NCBI GenBank assembly: GCA_007130045.1
Contig: SLTG01000014.1
Span: 1 to 36,718 of the forward strand
Length of the DNA: 36,718 nt
DNA from: Opitutales bacterium
GTDB taxonomy: Bacteria > Verrucomicrobiota > Verrucomicrobiia > Opitutales > T3Sed10-336
Direction: 5' to 3'
In this document: piece after piece, positions 7,506 through 16,806 of the stretch
Layout of the letters: every line of letters starts with the position of its first letter
How positions within the stretch are numbered: the stretch's first letter is position 1
Position numbers and translations under genes: made by a program
Notes under the pieces: generated by a model
Database searches by the model: none
The model's input: only the letters and a program-made list of their open reading frames with translations
What the model was told of the DNA's origin: nothing

Positions 7506-9668
7506 ATGTCGAGTCCGATAACACATGAAATCTCCGCGGCCAACAGCAAGGGCCGCAGGTTCCCGATGGAATTTACCCGCAATATTGGTATTGCGGCGCA
7601 CATCGACGCGGGAAAAACCACCACGACCGAACGCATTCTTTATTACACGGGCGTGGTTCACAAGATCGGCGAGGTTCACGATGGAAACGCCGTGACCGAC
7701 TGGATGGAGCAGGAGCGCGAGCGTGGGATCACGATCACGTCGGCGGCCATATCGTGCAGTTGGACCAATGCGACCGGCCCCTACGCGGACATCCAGAACC
7801 AGATCAACATTATCGACACGCCGGGTCACGTGGACTTCACGGCCGAGGTCGAGCGTTCGCTCCGGGTGCTCGACGGCGCGGTCGCGGTCTTTTGCGCGGT
7901 GGCCGGCGTCCAGCCGCAGTCAGAGACCGTATGGCGGCAGGCCGACAAGTACAGCGTTCCGCGCATCGCGTTGGTGAACAAGATGGACCGGGTCGGCGCG
8001 GACTTCCTGGGCGCTGTCAAGGACATGCGGGAGAAGCTGGGCGCCAACGCGCATCCGCTGTACCTCCCGATCGGCGCGGAAGACAAATTCAAGGGCCTGG
8101 TCGATCTGGTGACGATGCAGGCCTACTATTATGACGAAAGCGACCCGCTCGGCGTCAAATACGACATAAAGGACATTCCCGGCGACCTCAAGGAAGACGC
8201 GAAAAAGTACCGCGAAACTCTGATTGAAGCGATTTCAGACTACGACGACGTCATTGCGGAAAAGTTCCTGGAAGGAGCGGACTTCACCGAGAACGAACTC
8301 AAGACGGCGATCCGCAAAGCGACCATTTCACTTGATTTCGTCGGGGTGATCCCCGGATCGGCGTTCAAGAACAAGGGCGTCCAGCGCGTCCTCGACGCGG
8401 TGGTCAACTACCTGCCGTCTCCGCTCGATCTTCCCCCCGTCCAGGGCACCAATAGCGACGGCGAAAAGGTCGAGGTCAAGCCCGAGGACTCCGGAAAAAT
8501 CACCGCGCTCGCCTTCAAGCTGGCGACGGACCCGTACGTCGGGAAACTTGTCTTTGTCCGCGTTTACAGTGGAACGCTCAAGAAGGGCGACGAGGTTTTC
8601 AACCCGCGCACCCGTAGAAAGGAGCGCGTGAGCCGGCTCATGCTGATGAAGTCGAACGCCCGCGAGGACGTTGACGTCGTTTACGCCGGGGACATCTGCG
8701 CGGTGATCGGAATCAAGGACATTTCCACCGGCGACACTCTCGCGTCGCCCGGCTTCGACATTCGACTCGAGCCGCCGTCTTTCCCGCAGCCGGTTATTTC
8801 CATGTCGATCGAACCCAAGACGAAGGTTGACCAGGAAAAGATGTCAAGCGGGCTCCAGCGCCTGGCCGAAGAGGATCCGACATTTGTTGTCAGTTCGAAC
8901 GAGGAAACCGGCCAAACGATTATCGCCGGAATGGGCGAACTGCATCTGGAGATCATCCGCGATCGTCTGTTCCGTGAATTCAAGGTCGAGGCCGACGCCG
9001 GGAAGCCGCAGATCGCGTACCGCGAAACGATCACGGGCCGTTCCGAAGGGGAAGGAAAGTTTATTCGCCAGTCGGGCGGACGCGGGCAGTACGGGCACTG
9101 TGTCATCCGCCTTGAGCCGAACGAGGCCGGAAAGGGTCCGGAAGTCATCAACAAGATCGTTGGCGGGGTGATCCCGAAGGAGTATATCAAGCCGACGATG
9201 GAAGGGATTCTCGAGGCCGCCAACAACGGCGTGGTCGCCGGATATCCGGTGATCGATTTCAAGGTCGAGATCTTCGACGGAAGTTTTCACGAGGTGGACT
9301 CTTCGGAAATGGCCTTTAAGATGGCGGGCATCTTCGCCTTCCGTGAAGCGATGAAGCAGGCGAACGCCGTTCTGCTCGAACCGATCATGAAGGTGGAAGT
9401 CGCAACTCCGGAGGAATACCAGGGCGACATCATGGGCGACCTCAACCGCCGCCGGGGCCGGATTCAGGAAATGGGCACCAAGGGAACGGTGTGCATCATC
9501 AACGCCCAGGTGCCGCTGGAGACGATGTTCGGGTACGCCACCGACGTGCGTTCGCTCAGCAAGGGCCGCGCCAGCTACTCGATGGAGCCCTCGCATTTCG
9601 AGCAGGTTCCCGCGAGTCTTCTGGCGGGCATCGTGGAAACCTCTTCCCGCGCTCCCGCGAGAACCTAA
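7506..9668 (+). CDS. fusA: Elongation factor G
   Basis: EF-G is the GTPase that drives tRNA-mRNA translocation and, with RRF, ribosome recycling. GTPase motifs are AHIDAGKT (31-38), RGITIT (switch I, about 73-78), DTPGHVD (104-110) and NKMD (158-161). Domains II to V follow, with the domain IV tip region near GRGQYGHC. The total of 720 aa is slightly long because of about 20 extra N-terminal residues. An in-frame ATG at 7566 gives [12 protein letters not shown], closer to the usual start, and either could be used. The typical neighbour tuf does not follow; rpsJ does, 18 bases on. Confidence 0.98.
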   Translation: MSSPITHEISAANSKGRRFPMEFTRNIGIAAHIDAGKTTTTERILYYTGVVHKIGEVHDGNAVTDWMEQERERGITITSAAISCSWTNATGPYADIQNQINIIDTPGHVDFTAEVERSLRVLDGAVAVFCAVAGVQPQSETVWRQADKYSVPRIALVNKMDRVGADFLGAVKDMREKLGANAHPLYLPIGAEDKFKGLVDLVTMQAYYYDESDPLGVKYDIKDIPGDLKEDAKKYRETLIEAISDYDDVIAEKFLEGADFTENELKTAIRKATISLDFVGVIPGSAFKNKGVQRVLDAVVNYLPSPLDLPPVQGTNSDGEKVEVKPEDSGKITALAFKLATDPYVGKLVFVRVYSGTLKKGDEVFNPRTRRKERVSRLMLMKSNAREDVDVVYAGDICAVIGIKDISTGDTLASPGFDIRLEPPSFPQPVISMSIEPKTKVDQEKMSSGLQRLAEEDPTFVVSSNEETGQTIIAGMGELHLEIIRDRLFREFKVEADAGKPQIAYRETITGRSEGEGKFIRQSGGRGQYGHCVIRLEPNEAGKGPEVINKIVGGVIPKEYIKPTMEGILEAANNGVVAGYPVIDFKVEIFDGSFHEVDSSEMAFKMAGIFAFREAMKQANAVLLEPIMKVEVATPEEYQGDIMGDLNRRRGRIQEMGTKGTVCIINAQVPLETMFGYATDVRSLSKGRASYSMEPSHFEQVPASLLAGIVETSSRAPART

Positions 9669-9686
9669 CTTTATTGCAGGTCTGTC

Positions 9687-9995
9687 ATGAGCGATCAAAA
9701 AATTCGAATAAAACTGAGGGGCTACGATTACCGGGTGATCGACCAGTCCGCCTCGGAAATCGTGGAAACGGCCAAGCGCTCCGGCGCGCGGGTTTCCGGA
9801 CCCGTGCCCTTGCCGATCCGCATTGTCAAGTACACAATCAACCGCTCTCCCCACGTGGACAAGAAGTCGATGGACCAGTTTGAGATGCGCACGCACAAGC
9901 GCCTGATCGACATCATCGATCCCACGGCACAGACGGTGGACGAACTCAAGAAACTGAACCTTCCGGCCGGCGTGGATATCACGATCAACGTCTGA
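9687..9995 (+). CDS. rpsJ: 30S ribosomal protein S10
   Basis: uS10 belongs to the 30S head and, with NusB, also acts in transcription antitermination. The 102-aa protein starts [19 protein letters not shown] and has the loop GPVPLPIR and the RTHKRLIDI segment seen across bacteria. AGGT lies a few bases before the ATG. Here it follows fusA directly and is separated from rplC by a 134-base structured gap, so S10 is joined to the str genes rather than heading the S10 operon alone. Confidence 0.99.
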   Translation: MSDQKIRIKLRGYDYRVIDQSASEIVETAKRSGARVSGPVPLPIRIVKYTINRSPHVDKKSMDQFEMRTHKRLIDIIDPTAQTVDELKKLNLPAGVDITINV

Positions 9996-10072
9996 GTGCG
10001 GAGCAAACCTTATCATTCGAACACGCGTATCAGCCGACCAGCGGAAACGATTTAAACACAACGCAGACTAAA

Positions 10073-10118
10073 GTAGGTCCTCCTGTTTGAAACGGAGAAG
10101 ACAGTATCCTCCACCTAC
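10073..10118 (+). promoter_or_regulatory. Structured leader upstream of rplC
   Basis: Outer arms GTAGGT (10073-10078) and ACCTAC (10113-10118) enclose a compact hairpin: CTCC, a bulged T and GTT (10080-10087), loop TGA, then AACGGAG (10091-10097). An alternative CTGT/ACAG pairing (10083-10086 with 10101-10104) overlaps it. No T-run follows, so it is not a terminator. Its place just ahead of rplC-rplD suggests a ribosomal-protein autoregulatory leader or a processing site. This is inferred from pairing alone. Confidence 0.35.
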
Positions 10119-10129
10119 CGCTTAGCACC

Positions 10130-10780
10130 ATGAAACTAGCATTATTAGGAAAAAAGCTGGGTATGACCCAGATCTATGACGGTGACAACCAACTCGTACC
10201 GGTGACCGTCATTGAAGCAGGCCCCTGTCCCGTCGTTCAGGTCAAGAGTGAGGAACTGGACGGTTACAACGCGATTCAGATCGGTTTTTCCCCGCAGAAG
10301 CCAACTCGCCTCACGAAAGGCGAGTTGGGGCATCTGAAGAAGGCGAAAGTCGATCCGGTTTCGCAGTTGCGGGAGATCAGGCTTCCCTCCGCCCCTGAGC
10401 AAAAGGCGGGCGACGTGCTCAACGTTTCTCTTTTCAGCGAAGGCGAGCGTATCGACGTTGTGGGTACCACGAAGGGCAAAGGGTTTCAGGGGGTGGTCAA
10501 ACGCTTTCGGACCAAGGGAGGCCCCGCCAGCCACGGATCGATGACGCACCGCAGAATCGGTTCGATCGGATTGTGCCAGACTCCCGGCCACGTTTTCAAG
10601 AACCAGATCATGCCCGGACACATGGGTTCGGTTCGCCGGACGGTTCAGAATCTTCGCGTGCTCAAAGTCGACGAAGGAAAGAATCTGCTGTTGATCCGGG
10701 GGAGCATTCCCGGAGCCAACGGCGAAACGGTTTTGATCCGGGCGGCCAAAAAGGCGCGCAGGAAGGCCCAGGCAGCCTGA
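10130..10780 (+). CDS. rplC: 50S ribosomal protein L3
   Basis: uL3 initiates 50S assembly and reaches the peptidyl transferase centre through its central extension, seen here as GFQGVVKRFRTKGG and SHGSMTHRRIGSIG. The later PGHMGSVRRTVQNL segment is the family signature. The total of 216 aa is normal. The start MKLALLGKKLGMTQIY is typical, and no Shine-Dalgarno is visible before it (CTTAGCACC). Confidence 0.98.
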   Translation: MKLALLGKKLGMTQIYDGDNQLVPVTVIEAGPCPVVQVKSEELDGYNAIQIGFSPQKPTRLTKGELGHLKKAKVDPVSQLREIRLPSAPEQKAGDVLNVSLFSEGERIDVVGTTKGKGFQGVVKRFRTKGGPASHGSMTHRRIGSIGLCQTPGHVFKNQIMPGHMGSVRRTVQNLRVLKVDEGKNLLLIRGSIPGANGETVLIRAAKKARRKAQAA

Positions 10781-10797
10781 CGGAAGGTAGTTGAGCG

Positions 10798-11436
10798 ATG
10801 AAATTAAAAATTTACACAACGGACGGCGCATCCAGCCGGGAGAAGGAGTTCGACCGGATTCCGGTTTTCGAGGGCGCAACGGGAGTACAGGCGGTCAAGG
10901 ACGTGATCACGGCCTTCCGCGCCAACGCCCGGCAGGGGAACGCGAGCACCAAGACGCGCGCCGAAGTGAGCGGCGGCGGACGCAAGCCGTGGCGTCAGAA
11001 GGGGACGGGCAACGCCCGCGCGGGCAGCCGGCGGTCGCCGATCTGGGTCGGCGGCGGCATTGTTTTCGGTCCGCGTCCGCGCGATTATTCCAAGAAGGTC
11101 AACCGCAAGGTGAAGAGCCTCGCCTTGCGCCGGGCGTTTTTCGATGTTGCGAGTTCCGGAGGGGTGCAGGTGATCGAGAAATTCGAGGTTGCTCCCGCCA
11201 AGACGAAGAACTTCGCGGCGATTCTGGACCGGATTCATGCGGAAGGCCGCCTTCTTCTGGTCGACGACTCCTTTACCGACGAAACGGTCATGGGCGGACG
11301 CAACATCGCCCGCGTACGATTCCAGGAAGCCGATACCCTGAATACCTATGATCTGGCCCTTCACGAAAACATTCTCATTTCCGAAAAGGCGCTCGAGCGC
11401 CTTCTCGAGCGTTTGAACGGAGGAAACGAATCATGA
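10798..11436 (+). CDS. rplD: 50S ribosomal protein L4
   Basis: uL4 has a globular domain on the 50S surface and a long loop lining the exit tunnel; the loop region is recognisable from RAEVSGGGRKPWRQKGTG to SPIWVGGGIVFGPRPR. The total of 212 aa is usual. In enterobacteria L4 represses the S10 operon by acting on its leader, which makes the structured region before rplC of interest. GGAAGGT precedes the ATG. The stop overlaps the rplW start (ATGA), implying translational coupling. Confidence 0.98.
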   Translation: MKLKIYTTDGASSREKEFDRIPVFEGATGVQAVKDVITAFRANARQGNASTKTRAEVSGGGRKPWRQKGTGNARAGSRRSPIWVGGGIVFGPRPRDYSKKVNRKVKSLALRRAFFDVASSGGVQVIEKFEVAPAKTKNFAAILDRIHAEGRLLLVDDSFTDETVMGGRNIARVRFQEADTLNTYDLALHENILISEKALERLLERLNGGNES

Positions 11437-11720
11437 AGTCGCCCGATCAAGTCATCAAAGCCCTGCGCCTCACCGAGAAATCCACCGAGCTTTCCGCCAA
11501 CACCGGGCAGTACACTTTCGAGGTCTTCGACAACGCCGATAAGATCTCGATCCAGAACGCGGTGGAGAAAGTATTCAAGGTGACCGTGAAGCGCGTGAAC
11601 GTCATGCGCACGAAGCCGCGGGTGTCGCGCAACATGCGGACCGGAAAGATGGGCCGCAAGAGCGGGATGAAAAAAGCGATCGTGACCCTCAAGGAGGGCG
11701 ACAAGATCGAAATCGCATAA
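11433..11720 (+). CDS. rplW: 50S ribosomal protein L23
   Basis: uL23 sits at the tunnel exit and docks trigger factor and SRP. The 95-aa protein has the usual order: helix DQVIKALRLTEKS, the strand YTFEVFDNADKISIQNAVE, and VKRVNVMRTKPR before a basic tail. A strong GGAGG lies 10 bases upstream, within the end of rplD. It overlaps rplD by four bases. Confidence 0.98.
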   Translation: MKSPDQVIKALRLTEKSTELSANTGQYTFEVFDNADKISIQNAVEKVFKVTVKRVNVMRTKPRVSRNMRTGKMGRKSGMKKAIVTLKEGDKIEIA

Positions 11721-11755
11721 GCTTTGGAATTTTTTCCGCCAATCACCTTTTTGCA

Positions 11756-12601
11756 ATGTCTTTAAAAGATTACAGACCACTTACGCCGACTCAGAGATTT
11801 CTCCTGCTGAATCCGCAGCCGCACCTTACAAAGAAGCGCCCTGAGAAGCGACTGTCCAAGTCGACGTCGAAATCGGGCGGACGGAATTGCTACGGTCGCG
11901 TCACTTCCCGCCGCCGCGGCGGCGGCCACAAGCGCCTTTACCGGGCGGTGGATTTCCGGCGCGACAAGAAGGACATTCCCGCGAAAGTTCAGGCGATAGA
12001 GTACGATCCGAATCGCTCGGCCAATATCGCGCTGCTTGCCTACCGCGACGGCGAAAAGCGCTACATTCTCGCTCCGCGCGGTATTCGCGAAGGCGACACA
12101 CTCATCACCGCCGACAAAGCTGCCTTCGATCCCGGCAACTGCATGCCGCTCGCGGTGATCCCGCCTTCGACCCGGATTCACGCGATCGAGATGATTCCCG
12201 GAAAAGGGGCGCAATTGGCGCGCGCGGCCGGCAATGCCGCGCAACTCGTTTCCGTGGACGGGGACCGCGCGACCATCAAACTTCCGTCCGGCGAGATCCG
12301 GGTGGTGCATTCACGCTGTATGGCGACGATCGGTGAGGTCGGCAATCACGAGCACGGTAACATCGTTGAAGGCAAGGCGGGACGGCGCCGCTGGAAAGGT
12401 CGCCGCCCCCGCGTGCGCGGTGTGGCGATGAACCCGATCGACCACCCGATGGGCGGGGGTGAAGGCCGCACTTCGGGCGGCGGGCACCCGGTTTCTCCCT
12501 GGGGGCAACTCGCCAAAGGTTATCCCACCCGCCGCCGGTCCAAACCTTCGAATTCCTTTATCCTCGTTCGGCGAGACGGCACGAAAGTTAAGAATAAATA
12601 A
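11756..12601 (+). CDS. rplB: 50S ribosomal protein L2
   Basis: uL2 is a core 50S protein that contacts 23S rRNA domain IV and supports the peptidyl transferase centre and subunit joining. The sequence has the [19 protein letters not shown] and [18 protein letters not shown] motifs. The functional histidine equivalent to E. coli His229 is kept in [13 protein letters not shown]. The next conserved position is Met rather than the His of proteobacteria, which I regard as a lineage variant. Length is 281 aa. No Shine-Dalgarno precedes the ATG. Confidence 0.98.
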   Translation: MSLKDYRPLTPTQRFLLLNPQPHLTKKRPEKRLSKSTSKSGGRNCYGRVTSRRRGGGHKRLYRAVDFRRDKKDIPAKVQAIEYDPNRSANIALLAYRDGEKRYILAPRGIREGDTLITADKAAFDPGNCMPLAVIPPSTRIHAIEMIPGKGAQLARAAGNAAQLVSVDGDRATIKLPSGEIRVVHSRCMATIGEVGNHEHGNIVEGKAGRRRWKGRRPRVRGVAMNPIDHPMGGGEGRTSGGGHPVSPWGQLAKGYPTRRRSKPSNSFILVRRDGTKVKNK

Positions 12602-12606
12602 CGGTT

Positions 12607-12876
12607 ATGGCACGTTCGATCAAAAAAGGATTTTACGTCGATCCCTCCCTGCACGACAAAATCGAGCAGGCGCAACAAAGCGGGGGCCGCAAGCCGGTGC
12701 AGACCTGGTCGCGCCGTTCGACGATTACGCCGGACTTCGTTGGACTGACGTTTAACGTCCATAACGGAAAGTCTTTCGTACCGGTGTACGTCACCGAAAA
12801 CATGGTGGGGCACAAACTCGGCGAGTTTGCGCTGACCCGGAATTTCAAGGGCCACGGCTCTCACACCAAGAAGTGA
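12607..12876 (+). CDS. rpsS: 30S ribosomal protein S19
   Basis: uS19 binds 16S rRNA in the 30S head near S13. The 89-aa sequence starts [15 protein letters not shown] and contains the diagnostic [14 protein letters not shown] and [13 protein letters not shown] segments. It lies 5 bases after rplB. Its stop codon overlaps a GTG start (GTGA) of the next gene, which is not a ribosomal protein. Normally rplV would follow directly. Confidence 0.98.
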   Translation: MARSIKKGFYVDPSLHDKIEQAQQSGGRKPVQTWSRRSTITPDFVGLTFNVHNGKSFVPVYVTENMVGHKLGEFALTRNFKGHGSHTKK

Positions 12877-13394
12877 CTTCGATTGATTCGATGAAACCGC
12901 GTTTCCAGAATCCAGCTCCCGTCCGGCGTTTGTTGCGCGCCGCACGCGCGGTTGCGCGTTTTTCCGGCCCGTGGCTGGTTGCGCTGGTGCTTCTGGGTGG
13001 AACGGGTTCGAGCGACGGTGCATCGGTGCGCGCGGAGGATTCCGATCCTGCGACGGCGCCGACCGAGGAACCGTTTAGCGCGACGATCCGCACGGGGGAA
13101 CTCGATCGGCCGTGGTTCGTCTTTCAAGCGCCGGGAAACGTTATGCCGGTGCAGGTCCACGACATTGTTTCCACCGAAGTAACCGACCTTGTGATGATTC
13201 CGGCCGGCTACCATTCCGGCTACCGTCCGGGAATGATCTGTCACGTGCGTCGCGGCGAAACGGAAATCGCCGAGATCATGATGGTCGAGGTGAGGAATGA
13301 AGTGAGTGCTGGAATCATAGTGAATCTTTTTACCGATGAAGTCATCGAGCGGGGGGACGTCGTTCGCGTCAAGACCACGCAATACCAACGTTAA
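12873..13394 (+). CDS. Predicted exported protein inserted between rpsS and rplV, 173 aa
   Basis: I do not recognise a named family. Possible starts are GTG 12873, overlapping the rpsS stop, and ATG 12891. The N-terminus is Arg-rich (about residues 10-30), followed by a hydrophobic core ([10 protein letters not shown], 34-43) and a possible cleavage site after ASVRA (50-54), so a Sec signal peptide is likely. A Thr/Pro/Glu-rich linker leads to a C-terminal part (about 108-168) with the pattern GYRPG-x-x-CHVRRG, a strand reading [15 protein letters not shown] and ERGDVVRV. That resembles small beta-barrel domains at the ends of some bacterial envelope proteins, such as the FlgT C-terminal domain; this is inference. 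It ends 6 bases before rplV, so it is co-transcribed with, and probably translationally linked to, the ribosomal genes. Codon use looks like its neighbours. Confidence 0.8.
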   Translation: MTSIDSMKPRFQNPAPVRRLLRAARAVARFSGPWLVALVLLGGTGSSDGASVRAEDSDPATAPTEEPFSATIRTGELDRPWFVFQAPGNVMPVQVHDIVSTEVTDLVMIPAGYHSGYRPGMICHVRRGETEIAEIMMVEVRNEVSAGIIVNLFTDEVIERGDVVRVKTTQYQR

Positions 13395-13400
13395 CCAACC

Positions 13401-13745
13401 ATGGAAGTCCAATCTTTAACCAAGTACGCCAGAATGTCTCCCAAGAAGGTCCGGGAGATTGCGATGGAGATTCAGGGCCGGAAGGCAGACGCGGCGCTCG
13501 AGCTGCTCGCGTTCATTCCGCGCAAATCCGCGCGGCTCGTCGCAAAGACTCTCAAGTCTGCAGTGGCGAACGCGGAAAACAATAACAACCTTTCGTCGGA
13601 CGATCTCGTTATCAAGAAAGCCGTCGTGGAACAGGGCCCGGCGTTTCGACGTTTCCGGGCGGGGGCCCGCGGGACGGCCAAGCCGTACCGTAAACGCACC
13701 AGTCACATCCGCATCATCCTGAGCGACGAACCTCAAATCAAGTAA
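13401..13745 (+). CDS. rplV: 50S ribosomal protein L22
   Basis: uL22 spans the 50S and lines the nascent-chain tunnel with its hairpin. The 114-aa protein shows YARMSPKKVREIAMEIQG near the start, AENNNNLSSDDL in the middle and RFRAGARGTAKPYRKRTSHI, the tunnel-hairpin region. It starts 6 bases after the inserted exported-protein gene and has no clear Shine-Dalgarno, so re-initiation from that gene may be needed. Confidence 0.98.
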   Translation: MEVQSLTKYARMSPKKVREIAMEIQGRKADAALELLAFIPRKSARLVAKTLKSAVANAENNNNLSSDDLVIKKAVVEQGPAFRRFRAGARGTAKPYRKRTSHIRIILSDEPQIK

Positions 13746-13751
13746 ACTGTC

Positions 13752-14393
13752 ATGGGTCAAAAAGTAAATCCAATCGGCTTTCGCCTTCCCGTCCGTCGCA
13801 ACTGGCAATCGAGATGGTATGCGAACAAGAAGGAGTTCGGCGTCCTTCTTCAGGAGGACCAGCTCATCCGTAAGCGCCTGTCGGACAAGCTCCGGTTTGC
13901 CGCCGTGCCGCGCATCCTGATCGAACGCGCCTCCAACCGTGTCCGCGTCAAGATTTTCACGGCGCGCCCCGGTATTGTCATCGGGCGCAAGGGCCAGGAG
14001 CTTGAGAAGATCAAGGAGGATCTCTCGCGGATAACGGGCCGGGACATCCTGCTCGACATTCAGGAAGTCAAGAAACCGGAACTCGACGCCCAACTCGTCG
14101 CCGAGAACGTGGCGCTTCAGCTTGAACGCCGCATTTCCTTTCGGCGAGCCATGAAGAAGGCGGTTCAAATCGCGGTCAGCCTGGGCACGGAGGGCATTCG
14201 CATCCAGATTTCCGGACGTCTCGGTGGAGCCGATATTGCACGGACCGAATCGCAGCGCTACGGTCGTGTGCCGCTGCACACTCTGCGCGAGGAGATCGAT
14301 TACGGATTCGCCGAAGCCCGCACCATGTACGGCATCATCGGCGTCAAGTGCTGGATCTGCGCGCCTGGCGAGGGCGAGGAGGGCAGGAACTGA
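13752..14393 (+). CDS. rpsC: 30S ribosomal protein S3
   Basis: uS3 forms part of the mRNA entry channel and helicase. The type II KH domain shows the loop IGRKGQE following [11 protein letters not shown], and the C-terminal domain has [14 protein letters not shown] and [10 protein letters not shown]. The 213 aa end soon after the core, without the long tail found in some phyla. It starts 6 bases after rplV. Confidence 0.98.
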   Translation: MGQKVNPIGFRLPVRRNWQSRWYANKKEFGVLLQEDQLIRKRLSDKLRFAAVPRILIERASNRVRVKIFTARPGIVIGRKGQELEKIKEDLSRITGRDILLDIQEVKKPELDAQLVAENVALQLERRISFRRAMKKAVQIAVSLGTEGIRIQISGRLGGADIARTESQRYGRVPLHTLREEIDYGFAEARTMYGIIGVKCWICAPGEGEEGRN

Positions 14394-14434
14394 GCCGCTC
14401 GAAGGAGAGAACGAACCAATACCATTTTTGAAAC

Positions 14435-14848
14435 ATGCCATTACTTCCCGCGAGAACAAAGTATAGGAAAGTCCACCGCGGCAGCCGCGCTGGAAACGCA
14501 GCCCGCGGCAACACGCTCGCCTTTGGCGAATTCGGGATTCAATCCCTTGGCCGCGGATGGATGACCTCTTCCCAGATCGAGGCCGCCCGTGTAGCGGTCA
14601 CCCGTAACATGAAACGTAAGGGCAAGGTTTGGATCCGGGTGTTTCCTCACAAACCGGTGACCAAGAAACCGGCCGAAACCCGGATGGGCAAAGGCAAAGG
14701 CGGCGTCGAATTTTGGGTGGCGGTGATCAAGCCGGGCACGGTGTTGTTCGAGATCTCAGGCGTTTCGCCGACTGTCGCGAAGGAATCGCTGCGGCTGGCC
14801 GATACGAAACTTCCGTTTCGCTGCCGCTTTATCGCCCGTGAGGAATAA
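14435..14848 (+). CDS. rplP: 50S ribosomal protein L16
   Basis: uL16 organises the A-site region of the 50S. The 137-aa protein begins [16 protein letters not shown], normal for the family, and carries [18 protein letters not shown]. Its Arg corresponds to the residue hydroxylated by YcfD in E. coli. The AAGGAGAG about 27 bases upstream is too far to be an ideal ribosome site. Confidence 0.98.
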   Translation: MPLLPARTKYRKVHRGSRAGNAARGNTLAFGEFGIQSLGRGWMTSSQIEAARVAVTRNMKRKGKVWIRVFPHKPVTKKPAETRMGKGKGGVEFWVAVIKPGTVLFEISGVSPTVAKESLRLADTKLPFRCRFIAREE

Positions 14849-14872
14849 CGAAGGCATCCGCAGAATTTTACC

Positions 14873-15076
14873 ATGAAGGCCAACGAGATTAAAGAACTAT
14901 CAGTCGAGGAGATTTCCAAGAAGGTGCGCGATTCCCGCGCGGAGTTGCTCGACATGCGGCTGCGCAAACAGCAGGGGCAGCTTGAGAAGACGCATGAAAT
15001 CAAGCTCCTGCGGCGCGAGATCGCACGGTGCGAAACCGTGCTCGCTGAGAAAATGAAGGCGACCGCCGCCGGATAA
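14873..15076 (+). CDS. rpmC: 50S ribosomal protein L29
   Basis: uL29 is a short two-helix protein at the tunnel exit next to L23. The 67-aa sequence starts MKANEIKELSVEEISKK and has the conserved LRLRKQQGQL-like middle (here MRLRKQQGQLEKTHEIKLLR). Order and spacing between rplP and rpsQ are standard. Confidence 0.97.
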   Translation: MKANEIKELSVEEISKKVRDSRAELLDMRLRKQQGQLEKTHEIKLLRREIARCETVLAEKMKATAAG

Positions 15077-15108
15077 TTCCGAATCCGCAACGCAGGACAG
15101 AAAGAACT

Positions 15109-15429
15109 ATGAGCGAACAAACGCGCAACAAGCGTAAATCCTATATCGGATTCGTCACCAGCCGATCAGGCGACAAATCCGTCAAGGTTACGATTTCGTA
15201 CAAGATTCCCCATCCGCGCTACCGGAAGACGATCAATCGCAAGACCGTCGTCCACGCGCACGACGAGAAGAACGAGGCCAATCCGGGCGACAAGGTGGAG
15301 GTCATGGAAACCCGCCCGTTGAGCAAGCTCAAACGTTGGCGCATTCTGCGGCTCGTCGGCGCCGCGCCGACGGCCGGTGTCCCGGCCGTCGGGGAATCGT
15401 CCGTCGAGGAATCGTCGGCCGACTCCTGA
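15109..15429 (+). CDS. rpsQ: 30S ribosomal protein S17 with a C-terminal tail
   Basis: uS17 is a primary 16S-binding OB-fold protein. The fold runs from GFVTSRSGDKSVKV to ETRPLSKLKRWRILRLV at about residue 83. A tail of about 21 residues rich in Ala, Pro, Val, Ser and Glu (86-106) then extends the protein to 106 aa, where 80-90 is common. AGGA lies 11 bases before the ATG. The tail is probably disordered. Confidence 0.97.
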   Translation: MSEQTRNKRKSYIGFVTSRSGDKSVKVTISYKIPHPRYRKTINRKTVVHAHDEKNEANPGDKVEVMETRPLSKLKRWRILRLVGAAPTAGVPAVGESSVEESSADS

Positions 15430-15453
15430 TTTCAAGAAAGAACCTTTGCCGTT

Positions 15454-15819
15454 ATGATACAGCTTCTAAGCAGTTTACACGTTGCCGACAACACAGGCGC
15501 CCGCAAGGCGAAGATGATTCGCCGGCTCGGGCAGTTGAAGAAGACCGCCCACGTCGGAGACATTGTCGTCGTCAATATCAAGGACAGCGTCACGGACGCG
15601 AACGTCAAGAAGGGCGATGTCGTCCGGGCGGTCGTCGTGCGGACCCGGGCACCCATCCGCCGTTCCGACGGAAGTTATCTTCGGTTCGACAGCAACGCGG
15701 TGGTGATTATCGACGCGAACAACAACCCGCGGGGCACTCGAATCTTCGGGCCGGTTCCGCGCGAGCTGCGTCAAAAGCAGTTTATGAAAATAATCTCATT
15801 AGCGCCGGAGGTTTTGTAA
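15454..15819 (+). CDS. rplN: 50S ribosomal protein L14
   Basis: uL14 forms intersubunit bridge B8 and binds the ribosome silencing factor RsfS. The 121-aa protein shows the signature [15 protein letters not shown], the strand [12 protein letters not shown] and [19 protein letters not shown]. Its TAA stop overlaps the rplX ATG (TAATG), so L24 is likely translated by termination-reinitiation. Confidence 0.98.
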   Translation: MIQLLSSLHVADNTGARKAKMIRRLGQLKKTAHVGDIVVVNIKDSVTDANVKKGDVVRAVVVRTRAPIRRSDGSYLRFDSNAVVIIDANNNPRGTRIFGPVPRELRQKQFMKIISLAPEVL

Positions 15820-16079
15820 TGGCTACCAGACACATCAAGAAAGGGGACCGGGTCCGCGTGATCAGCGGCAGCCACGCGGGAAAAGAGGGCAGGGTGCTGG
15901 AGGTTCTTCCCAGGAAGGAGCGCGCGATCATCGAGGGCGTCGCCATGATCAAGAAGCACCAGCGCAAGGACCGCGACAATCCGGAGGGGGCGATCGTGGA
16001 GCGCGAGGCGTCGATCCATATTTCCAATCTCAAGCGAATCGAGAAGCGCGAAACGGTGGCTGCCGAGCAGGAGAAGTGA
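15819..16079 (+). CDS. rplX: 50S ribosomal protein L24
   Basis: uL24 is one of the two assembly initiators of the 50S. The KOW motif is clear: KGDRVRVISGSHAGKEGRVL at about residues 8-27, then ERAIIEGVAMIKKHQR. The 86 aa from the ATG overlapping the rplN stop fit the family; the same frame is open far upstream into rplN and rpsQ but encodes nothing there. A 127-base gap follows before rplE. Confidence 0.97.
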   Translation: MATRHIKKGDRVRVISGSHAGKEGRVLEVLPRKERAIIEGVAMIKKHQRKDRDNPEGAIVEREASIHISNLKRIEKRETVAAEQEK

Positions 16080-16121
16080 AGCCGGTGGCGACAACCGAAT
16101 GACCGTGTAGCCCGGGGACCG

Positions 16122-16194
16122 TTTCAATACAGCAAATTTTTTCTTATAAAATCCGAGGCGTTTGACGAAACCGGCCGGGAGGGAAATCCCGCCA
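16122..16194 (+). promoter_or_regulatory. Possible internal promoter and hairpin upstream of rplE
   Basis: The 127-base rplX-rplE gap is the second largest inside the rpsL-map run. It contains TTTCAA (16122-16127), a 17-base spacer and TATAAA (16145-16150), in a locally AT-rich patch. A hairpin follows at 16173-16193: GGC, a bulged C and GGGA, loop GGGAAA, TCCCGCC. The hairpin ends 13 bases before the rplE ATG. It may be a secondary promoter for the downstream spc genes with a structured 5' leader. Both parts are predicted by eye. Confidence 0.35.
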
Positions 16195-16206
16195 GAATCA
16201 GACAAA

Positions 16207-16779
16207 ATGAACGAGCCAATTCTTAAAACACATTACCGCGAAACGATCGCGCCCGCCATGATGAAGAGTCGTGGTTACGAAAACCGACACCAGGTACCGG
16301 CGATCGAGAAGATCGTGATCAATTCCGGGCTCGCGGCGACGATCGACAAATCGGCGTTGAGCGATACCGTCGATGACATCGCTAATATTGCCGGACAACG
16401 GCCGGTCTTGACGAAAGCGCGAAAGAGCATTTCGAACTTCAAGCTTCGCCAGGGAATGCCGATCGGGGTGAAGGTCACTCTTCGCGGTGCGCAGATGTAC
16501 GAGTTTTTGCATCGGTTGATAGCGATCTCGCTTCCGGCGGTCCGCGACTTTCGGGGACTTCCGAGCCGCCTCGACGGCAACGGCAACTACACGATCGGGA
16601 TCTCCGACCACACCATCTTCCCGGAAATCTCGGTGGACAGCGTCAAGCGGGTGGTCGGGATGGATATCACCATCGTGACAACAGCGCGGGACGACGAGAT
16701 CGCCCGCGAACTGCTCAAGCACTTCGGGATGCCCTTTAGGCGCCAGGAGAATCCCGCCGAACAGGCTGCGAGCGCCTGA
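16207..16779 (+). CDS. rplE: 50S ribosomal protein L5
   Basis: uL5 binds 5S rRNA and contacts the P-site tRNA. The start MNEPILKTHYRETIAPAMM at ATG 16207 is chosen because a longer in-frame start at 16162 is a TTG and would add residues with no family counterpart. Family segments VPAIEKIVINSGL, GQRPVLTKARKSIS and FRGLP are present; the last corresponds to the DFRG element of the family. Length is 190 aa with a short Ala/Gln tail. Confidence 0.97.
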   Translation: MNEPILKTHYRETIAPAMMKSRGYENRHQVPAIEKIVINSGLAATIDKSALSDTVDDIANIAGQRPVLTKARKSISNFKLRQGMPIGVKVTLRGAQMYEFLHRLIAISLPAVRDFRGLPSRLDGNGNYTIGISDHTIFPEISVDSVKRVVGMDITIVTTARDDEIARELLKHFGMPFRRQENPAEQAASA

Positions 16780-16806
16780 TCGAATTAACGCAACCCTTAA
16801 GCAATT

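Noticed and set aside
15336-15818. Upstream extension of the rplX frame
   Set aside because: It lies over rplN and rpsQ in another frame and lacks ribosomal-protein features; L24 begins at the ATG overlapping the rplN stop.
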